DNA from: Zea mays | Lineage: Eukaryota; Streptophyta; Magnoliopsida; Poales; Poaceae | Length of the DNA: 64,000 bases | Direction: 5' to 3' | NCBI RefSeq assembly: GCF_902167145.1 | Contig: NC_050101.1 | Location: 176,696,428-176,760,427 of the forward strand | Part shown: positions 58,301 through 64,000 of the stretch, in pieces | Layout: each line of letters opens with the position of its first letter | Position numbering within the stretch: the first letter of the stretch is position 1 | The notes under the pieces: generated by a model | What the model was told of the DNA's origin: nothing | The model's database searches: none | Seen by the model: only the letters and a program-made list of their open reading frames with translations | Made by a program: the position numbers and the translations under genes

Positions 58301-61157
58301 AGTCTTTACTGTATTTTTATTTATTTATGGGCAAAGCATCAATGACTAGGTAAACTGACACAATATGAAATATAGGCTTAGCTTGTTTCTTTATAGTGAC
58401 ACAACTTTGATCCAAAGTCATTGAATGTAAAATGTTGATGGATCCATAGCAAGGTGTTACTTTTTATTAAGTTGGATGCTTTATAGTGACACAACTTTGA
58501 TCCAAAGTCATTGAATATAAAATGCTGATGGATCCATAGCAACGTGTTACTTTTTATTAAGTTGGATGTATCAACCAATTCAACCCAAAATTTAAGCTGA
58601 TAGGAAGGTGGACAATTCACTTATATTATATTTCATCACTCTCCCTCGCATTGAGCCTCTCTTGGGTCTCAGATGTGGAATATGAGCGAGCAACAATTAT
58701 TCTTTTTAATTGCGCTAGCCAGGATTCTAACTCGTGACCTCTTGCTTTCATACCATATTAAGTTAGATGCACTAACCAGTTCAACCTAAAAACTTAAGCT
58801 GAGGAAGAGGTGGACAATTCACTTATATTATATTTCAACACTTTTTATTGTCCAAGCTGAATTTGATTGAAATCATGTGTTTTTTTTTGTTTTACATGTC
58901 AAGTGTATATCCACTGACATGATAGTTTCTTAAATATAATCCATCAGTCCCTAGATGTGTAAAGGGATTGGATCACAGATAAAAAAATCATTGTAATGAA
59001 TCTTTTTTGTCAAGCTTGGCATGGACATGTTTTGTTCCATATGTTTACTTGTATTCATCTTTGTTTAGACTGATTACTCACATTAACCATCCTAATTTAT
59101 GTGTGAGTCAAATAGTAGTAATATAAGTTAACTGTGTCCTGAACCCAAGACCACCAACCCTTTGAACATAAGGGACATCTCGTTTCATTAGGCCACAACT
59201 TTTACATATAATTACTCCTTTAATATGTCATCTCTGTGATTCAAAATCACAATCTGTCGGGTACCCAGGGACAGGGTACCATAAATAGGCCTGTAACCCC
59301 ATTTCTAACCAAATCCTCGCCGAGCATGCTTGCGAGGCGTGGCGGCCGATCAAGTCCCTGTCGAGCAAGCCTGCGAGGTGGGGCGACCGACCAAGTCCCC
59401 GCCGAGCAAGTCCGCGAGGTGGGGCGGCCGAGCAAGTCCACGAGACAGGGCGGTCGAGTAAGTCTCTGCCGAGCAAGTCCGCAAGGCACGGCGACCGAGC
59501 AAGTCCCCGAGCCCGCGGGGTAGAGGCCCGAACCCAATTGTGTGGGTCCACACCAGCTGCGACAAGACACGTAATCAAGCCACGCCCGAGCGTGCGCACA
59601 ACTGTACAGGACGAGCGCCTAGGGATCATCATCAACACGCTTGTACGCCCCTGTAAATGGTTCGGACATGCCCTAATTGCCTCGTAGGGTCGGTCAACCT
59701 TAGTCAGGGCAGACCTCAGCATAGGAGTCTCAACTGTGGCGTGCATATCGAAAAAGACGGGACAACACACCATACCGAGCGTATGTACCACGTATGATGG
59801 AAGTTGATGCAAGACATACAACGGGCGAAGCCACGCCGCGTACGACCGCGCCATGCAACAGACTCGCGGGACGAGCCACGCACCACAACCATGGCGTCAG
59901 CAACGGACTCGCTACAGGGACCAGCACGATGGACAACACCATATCTAGGGTACAACCGTGCACAGGAAAAAAGACCCAGCTCATTGACCCAGTGAGATAG
60001 GTCTCTCTCTCTCTCCTCAAGAGCGAGACTCCACCGTAAGGCTTTTCCCTTGAGATATAAAAGGGAGAAGGTTCCTTTCTTCATAATACGAGCACACCAG
60101 TTGTAACACGCCTCACCGCAATACTACGATCAACACAACATTGGACTAGGGTGAAAGCCTGAACTAGTATAACCACACTGTCTCAAACCCGCCGTTCGAG
60201 TTCCAGCAACTAACCATTCGGAGTAAGTCCATGCTAGCACCCCTGCCGAACACATATCTCATTGTCCCCGGTTTCCAAAACCATGGCACAATCATAAATA
60301 TATTTAAAAGGAATCTGCTGACATCAATTTGGTGCCAGAAAGTTCTGTTTTAAACTATTAATAAAGTAATTACTGGTCAAAGGCTTGTCCTAACGAAACA
60401 AAATGCACCTGTATAGAACTGTAGATTATAAGACAGCTTAGTTTTCTATGTAAACTAACTTTTTGAAAGGCAAAAACCATTTTTATTTTGTGCAATCTGG
60501 TCATCTTATTTGTGATCATGGATTAGGTACCTCTTTCTCTTGCAAGATACATCGGCACTGGAGCTGGGGTGTCTTTGCCTACTGAGAAGTTATTTAGAAG
60601 TCTGGTCACCAGACTTCTAATCCCTCTTATTATAGGGAAGGTATGTGATGCGCAGACCTCCTTTCAGTTTAATACTTGAAAGTGAAAAACAAGAGGGCTC
60701 ACTGTAAGTTTCATGTAACTGCCTTTCATGATTAATATAATCTGGTCTACATGATTTGCGCGGTGGACGTTTAGGAGTACGTTTTTGGCGAAATCTGCAT
60801 TTTCCTTTAGTATAATTTGAACTATATTTTAAGTGCTTGATAATGGTTTTCTGTTTTTAACTTTGATTTACGCTAATTGAATTTACCATCCCTCCCTATT
60901 TCTGTCTTAATGCTATAGTGCAAGCCTGAATTAACTGAAGCTTCCTGGAGACACTCATGATGATTCATTCTTTGTCAGGTTGCTCGAGAAGCCTCAAAAG
61001 GTGTGCAGAATCTAATATCTTCGATTTATTGACAGTCCTTCCCCTCCAGGTTATGAATATTAATTGCCATTCGTGTATCTCTTATGTAGGTATTGCTGAT
61101 TTTGTTGATGGAAACCAACAAGGATTTTCAGTTGGAAACGCGGTGCTTCTTAGCCTA
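52391..61157 (+). CDS. BASS4: BASS4-like plastid sodium/metabolite cotransporter, 3' partial, 10 exons seen
   Basis: Coding exons 52391-52558, 52667-52748, 53465-53572, 53652-53719, 54000-54078, 58074-58132, 58225-58293, 60527-60640, 60979-61000, 61090-61157, all with GT-AG introns and matching phases (279 codons). Residues 1-~65 look like a chloroplast transit peptide. Then follow the bile-acid:sodium symporter family blocks FARSNFLPLALVSG, DPTLGCLAHKYSLSKFSTFG, SGLTLRTKELG, GLAIFCCMPTTLSSG (fits the conserved Na-site region), LVGGNSALALAMTVASNLLG and LFRSLVTRLLIPLIIGK. Several hydrophobic helices are evident; place of action is the plastid envelope. The BASS4 assignment rests on remembered similarity; another BASS member is possible, and the substrate of BASS4 is not established. 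The C-terminal exons lie beyond the window, past a gypsy element in the next intron. Start is the ATG at 52391. Confidence 0.87.
54180..54740 (+). mobile_element. LINE (L1-type) reverse transcriptase fragment in intron 5
   Basis: Reading frames give FLKDGDANTSLFHSQAKSRK and, after a shift near 54560, LPNDRAPEPDGYIGRFYKVC, typical of plant L1 RT N-terminal regions. Truncated on both sides with a frameshift; ends where a copia piece begins. Confidence 0.82.
54735..55085 (-). mobile_element. Copia RNase H end plus LTR start, inverted fragment
   Basis: On the - strand the frame gives HMEIDLYFVRERVAAGDVRV and FADIFTKGLCRVYS then stop, the end of a copia RNase H. It is followed by GCGGGGG and TGTTAGAGTACC (about 54869), a probable polypurine tract and LTR start. 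Only ~130 bp of LTR remain. Confidence 0.75.
55086..55850 (-). repeat. Probable LTR fragment, inverted
   Basis: On the - strand: CGGACNGTCCG-type motifs (about 55735-55800), a TATA box in CCCCTATATAAAGGGG (about 55630-55645), then a leader-like region with long pyrimidine-rich runs. That order is LTR-like. No coding frame and no clear ends; the parent family is not identified. Confidence 0.5.
55851..57780 (+). mobile_element. Decayed copia fragment (RT end, RNase H, LTR start)
   Basis: Broken frames contain YVVDLLQRVGMAKFHST (about 56343), THADWAGGPDSRRSTSGYYV (about 56670-56730) and, after the hAT insertion, VYLTVNPSHHCHMKHNEVYI and VRVIHMSSSHQFTDIITKGF. The LTR appears to start at TGTTAGAGATTG (about 57704). 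Multiple stops. The region before 56340 is only weakly copia-like. Confidence 0.75.
56887..57441. mobile_element. Non-autonomous hAT element (555 bp)
   Basis: Splits the copia RNase H frame. Ends CAGGGGCGGA and the inverse of CAGTGACGGGC; 8-bp flanks CTTCGGCG (56879-56886) and CTTCGTCG (57442-57449) match at seven of eight bases, the duplication length of hAT elements. No transposase frame. An internal phrase CCATGGCACACCCTAAG recurs inverted or in part near the right end (GTGGCACACCCTATA). Confidence 0.82.
57796..57852. repeat. (GT)n microsatellite
   Basis: Two GT runs separated by GCATGCGTGGTGCGTGCGTGC, following the decayed copia LTR start. Confidence 0.9.
58389..58568. repeat. 90-bp direct tandem duplication in a BASS4 intron
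   Basis: CTTTATAGTGACACAACTTT... at 58389 is repeated from 58479 with about four mismatches. Lies 96 bp after exon 7. Confidence 0.9.
58558..58850. repeat. Copy of the ~200-bp dispersed repeat
   Basis: Shares the CAATTCAACCCAAAA, TCTCAGATGTGGAAT, ACTCGTGACCTCT and ATACCATATTAAG boxes with 9600-10450, and again shows the start of a second unit (about 58780). Confidence 0.75.
59255..60323 (+). mobile_element. Solo or truncated LTR with internal minisatellite, BASS4 intron 7
   Basis: TGTCGGGTAC... to ...CTGCTGACA, ~1.07 kb. A TATA box (GATATAAAAGGG, about 60052-60063) is followed by ~260 bp of R-U5-like sequence. Just beyond the end lies TTTGGTGCCAGAA, resembling a gypsy-type primer site, so it may be a truncated element rather than a true solo LTR. 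Units of CCGAGCAAGTCC(G/C)CGAG repeat at about 59340-59510. Flanking bases (CAATC / TCAAT) are not a clean duplication. Confidence 0.6.
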
Positions 61158-61456
61158 GTATATCTCTGATTCAAAACATAAGTCAGTTCACATGTTCTAC
61201 TTGCATGACTAGTCATTATTTGGCAAGTGCATTTGTTTATTTTATTGAACTGTTATATTCTACACAAGTAGGTAACAGAACCGTGTCAGCGATGCTAACT
61301 TGAGCTTACAAAAAGTTTTAAAAAAATATATATGCTTGGTTCATTGGTTGTTTCAAGTGTTATATTTATTATGCTGTTTCTGTAGAAAATGTTGGTTGTA
61401 GATTTGTAATCAGGCTAATTCATAGAGTGAAGAATTGTTTTCATTTTTGATATATC

Positions 61457-61854
61457 TGTTATGTATGGCCAAGCCTATGTTAGGCGCAATAGGGCCAAGG
61501 CTGCCCAGGTGGGGCCCAAGGCCCAATAGCTAATAAGATAAGCTCTATCTAGTTAGTTATACTTATCCAAAGTTAGTAGATAAAGATCAGCTCTATCTAG
61601 ATAGTTATACTTATCCAAAGTTAGTAGATAGACTTGAGATAGCTCTATATATAGATCTGTAAACTCTGGAATAAAGACAAGCAGAATTCCAATCTATTCT
61701 GGCTTCCCAGAGGGAGCCAGAGTCTCCTGTGATCTTCTCCCTGCCCGCAACCCAGCCAGGATCACGACGGCGCCCCAGCGCCGCCACCCTGGTCCCACCA
61801 AATCCCCTCCCTACAATCTACGCAATCTGCCCGGTAGAATCCGTAGTTCTACCA
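61457..61854 (+). repeat. 5' LTR of gypsy element F
   Basis: About 400 bp ending GTAGTTCTACCA. Holds two copies of AGCTCTATCTAG...CTTATCCAAAGTTAGTAGAT (about 61533-61630) and a TATA box CTATATATAG near 61645. Left edge uncertain by several bases. Confidence 0.65.
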
Positions 61855-61857
61855 ATC

Positions 61858-61869
61858 TGGTATCAGAGG
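61858..61869 (+). other. Primer binding site of gypsy element F
   Basis: TGGTATCAGAGG, initiator-Met tRNA type, three bases after the LTR. Confidence 0.85.
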
Positions 61870-61880
61870 ACTCGACGATC

Positions 61881-64000
61881 ATGAGTTCCTCCAAGTCGCC
61901 GTCACCGGGACAGCAGCCGCCGCCGGCCTCAAGCCCGCCCGCAGCGCCAATCGTCTCCCTGGCCGCGGTCCCTGCGTCGTCGGAGGCCATGGCGCTCGGC
62001 CCTCCCGGCGCGGCCATCAACCAGCAGGCCGCCCCCGCGCTCACACCGGCCCAGATCGCGGCGTCCTTGGCGGATCTCAGCCACGCCGTGCGCGATATGC
62101 AGATCACCATGAACGCCATGCTGACAGGCCACCTCCCCTTCCCCAATCCACAAGCCGCCCATCCACCCCAGCCGCCGCACCCGTCCTTGATAGCGCAGCC
62201 ACCGCCGGCCGCACTGCCCCCACCCACGCAGCCACCTGCGCCACTCCCTCCACTCGCCCGACAACCAATTTCTTACCAGTACGGCATGCCGATCGACCCC
62301 GGGCCTTCATCCACCGCATCACCGACCACAGCCCCCATCCATATGATCCGCTTCCCACCATCCCCATCCCCCATCCCATCTTGGGCGCAGGGCGCGCCTA
62401 CGGTTTCACCACCAGTGTACTCTGAGGCACTCCCGCGACCGGCGCTCACGACTTCCTTACCCAGCAGCACCGTCGGTGGGCCTCCCGGGATGCTGTTAGG
62501 AGGCGGCGACGGCCCCCTGTTCCTGGGTCGGGGGCCCTTGCGCCCCCACGTACCCGCAGCGACAACAGCGTGGTCACCGTACCACGGGCTGCCTCAGGAC
62601 GACGACGTGGAGACCGCAGCCTATGGGGGCGCTGAGGCGCGCGCGCCTCCACGCTACTACAAACTGGGTTTCGCCACATACGATGGCTCTGAGGATCCGC
62701 TGAACTGGCTAAATCATTGTGAGCAGTTCTTCCGGGGGCAGCGCACGCCAGCCTCGGATCGCACGTGGCTGGCCTCGTACCATCTTAAGGGGTCGGCACA
62801 GACGTGGTACTATGCCCTGGAACAGGACGAGGGCATGCCGTCTTGGGATCGCTTCGCCGAGCTGTGTCGCCTTCGCTTCGGTCCAGCAGTGCGCGGTTCT
62901 CGCCTTGCGGAACTGGGACGCCTCCCCTTCCTGTCCACGGTCCAGGAGTACTCGGACCGCTTCCAGGCGTTGCTGTGTCGAGCTCGGGACGTCTCCCCCA
63001 TGCAGAAGACGGAGCTATTCGTGGGCGGCCTTCCCGAGTACTTGCGGGTGGACGTTGAGCTGTGCGAACCGCAGGATCTACAAACTGCCATGTACCTGGC
63101 ACGGGCGTTCGAACGGCGCGCGGCGGCCTGGCCCCCATTCCAGCAGCGCGGGTCGCGACCACCGCAACGGGCGCAGGGCTCGGGTCGTGTGACACCAGCA
63201 CCGCCCGGGGCTCTACCGACCGGTACGACGACGCCAGGCGATAGTACGACTCCGACACGCCCGTTTCGCCGATTGTCCCCGGGCGAGCAGCAGGAGCGGC
63301 GCCGGCAGGGGCTCTGCTTCAACTGCGATGAACCCTACGTTCGGGGACACGTCTGCCAGCGGCTGTTCTACTTGGAGGTCGACGACTTCCTCGACGAGGC
63401 GTCCGGTGAGGGTGGGGTCGACCCCCTTGAGGAGCCGGCCGCCCCAGACGTCACGGGAGCCAACACGTTGGTGGTCTCGTTACACGCGCTGGCGGGCATC
63501 CGGACGGACAAGACGCTGTTGCTACCAGTCACCATCAACGGCGAGCGACTACTCGCGCTCATGGACACAGGGTCAACCCACAACTTCCTCAACGCTGACA
63601 CGATGAGCCGCCTCGGATTAGCTATGGCGGGTGGCGAGCACCTTCGGGTCACGGTGGCCAACGGTGACCGCCTACCCTGCGCCGGCATCGCCCGCGACGT
63701 CCCCGTCATCATCAACGATGAGTCCTTCTCCATCACGTGCGTCGGGATGCGCCTGGGCTGCTTCGACTTCATCCTCGGCGTGGACTTCCTGGAGACGCTG
63801 GGCACCATCCAGTGGAACTTCCGAGCACTGACCCTGTCGTTCCAGCGCCAGGGCCGGCGCATCCACTGGCAGGGTGTGCGGGCCATGCAACAGCCTGCCC
63901 CGCAGCAGCTGGCTGTGGCAGTCGTCGACACTGCCCAACAGCCCCTCATGGACGTCCTTCTGCAGCAACATGGCGCCATCTTCGACGAGCCCACGGGACT
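61881..64000 (+). CDS. Gypsy gag-protease polyprotein, 3' partial
   Basis: From ATG 61881 the frame is open for 706 codons to the window end. The N-terminal ~250 residues are Pro/Ala/Ser-rich. Gag core: YDGSEDPLNWLNHCEQFF (about 268-285), LKGSAQTWYYAL, RFAELCRLRFGP and TELFVGGLPEYLR. A zinc-type motif CFNCDEPYVRGHVC (about 481-494) is followed by LFYLEV. The aspartic protease has the active site LMDTGSTHNF (about 560-569) and the later FDFILGVDFL. The last codons (HGAIFDEP) are the linker before reverse transcriptase. No stop or shift is visible, so the element may be recent. The coding strand is very GC-rich, unlike the copia elements here. Confidence 0.9.
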   Translation, partial: MSSSKSPSPGQQPPPASSPPAAPIVSLAAVPASSEAMALGPPGAAINQQAAPALTPAQIAASLADLSHAVRDMQITMNAMLTGHLPFPNPQAAHPPQPPHPSLIAQPPPAALPPPTQPPAPLPPLARQPISYQYGMPIDPGPSSTASPTTAPIHMIRFPPSPSPIPSWAQGAPTVSPPVYSEALPRPALTTSLPSSTVGGPPGMLLGGGDGPLFLGRGPLRPHVPAATTAWSPYHGLPQDDDVETAAYGGAEARAPPRYYKLGFATYDGSEDPLNWLNHCEQFFRGQRTPASDRTWLASYHLKGSAQTWYYALEQDEGMPSWDRFAELCRLRFGPAVRGSRLAELGRLPFLSTVQEYSDRFQALLCRARDVSPMQKTELFVGGLPEYLRVDVELCEPQDLQTAMYLARAFERRAAAWPPFQQRGSRPPQRAQGSGRVTPAPPGALPTGTTTPGDSTTPTRPFRRLSPGEQQERRRQGLCFNCDEPYVRGHVCQRLFYLEVDDFLDEASGEGGVDPLEEPAAPDVTGANTLVVSLHALAGIRTDKTLLLPVTINGERLLALMDTGSTHNFLNADTMSRLGLAMAGGEHLRVTVANGDRLPCAGIARDVPVIINDESFSITCVGMRLGCFDFILGVDFLETLGTIQWNFRALTLSFQRQGRRIHWQGVRAMQQPAPQQLAVAVVDTAQQPLMDVLLQQHGAIFDEPTG

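Larger units (their letters stand above)
61457..64000 (+). mobile_element. Ty3/gypsy element F, 3' part beyond window
   Basis: Probable 5' LTR 61457-61854, primer site, then a gag-protease frame open to the window edge. Inserted in the BASS4 intron after exon 10, same strand. The LTR start is uncertain because the 3' LTR is not in view. Confidence 0.85.

Noticed and set aside
60324..60340. Complete gypsy element starting at the LTR of 59255
   Set aside because: A primer-site-like TTTGGTGCCAG follows the LTR, but ordinary intron sequence and BASS4 exon 8 come next, so no internal region is present.

Overview
The window is nuclear DNA of a grass, most likely maize (Zea mays) or a close relative. 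The reasons are: intron-containing genes with GC-rich first exons; copia retrotransposons of the SIRE/Opie-Ji type, whose LTRs carry arrays of CCGGACTGTCCGG-like palindromes; many Tourist-like MITEs; a CACTA element; and retrotransposons nested inside one another. I saw no bacterial-type feature, rRNA, tRNA gene or CRISPR array.

Layout. (1) 1-4685: 3' part of a Ty1/copia element with an open pol frame and its 3' LTR. It may be inserted into the 3' end of an unidentified gene (4685-4870). (2) 4.9-15.6 kb: a gene-rich island, all on the + strand, with a small cysteine-rich membrane protein (7400-7927) and two tandem DUF1645 genes (11423-12145 and 13622-14287), separated by MITEs and a ~200-bp tandem repeat. 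(3) 15648-19480, - strand: a complete eight-exon DEG1 (DegP1) thylakoid-lumen protease gene with a SINE in intron 3. (4) 19764-50240: a 30.5-kb nest that starts 283 bp upstream of the DEG1 start codon. An old copia element (called C here) has 167-bp LTRs. Its 5' LTR holds an insert with an ABI5-like bZIP gene fragment. Its interior was hit by a SIRE-type copia (A, 20921-39324), by a solo LTR (D, 41833-43060, TSD ACTTG) and by a CACTA transposon (44283-47050, TSD ATT). A's 3' LTR was in turn hit by a young, intact SIRE-type copia (B, 29945-39249, TSD CTAAC). (5) 50.2-52.2 kb: an intergenic MITE cluster. (6) 52391 to beyond the window end, + strand: a BASS4-like plastid sodium/metabolite cotransporter gene with ten exons visible. 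Its fifth intron holds pieces of a LINE, copia elements, an LTR and a hAT element. Its last visible intron holds a gypsy element (61457 onward) whose gag-protease frame runs open to the window end.

The real genes form two groups. DEG1 and BASS4 are plastid proteins (lumenal proteolysis; envelope metabolite transport) on either side of the nest. The DUF1645 pair and the small membrane protein are plant-specific and poorly characterised. The genes share no visible pathway. The retroelement frames supply self-replication functions only. Element B keeps both LTRs, primer site, gag, protease, integrase, reverse transcriptase and RNase H, and is the only element here that looks recently active.
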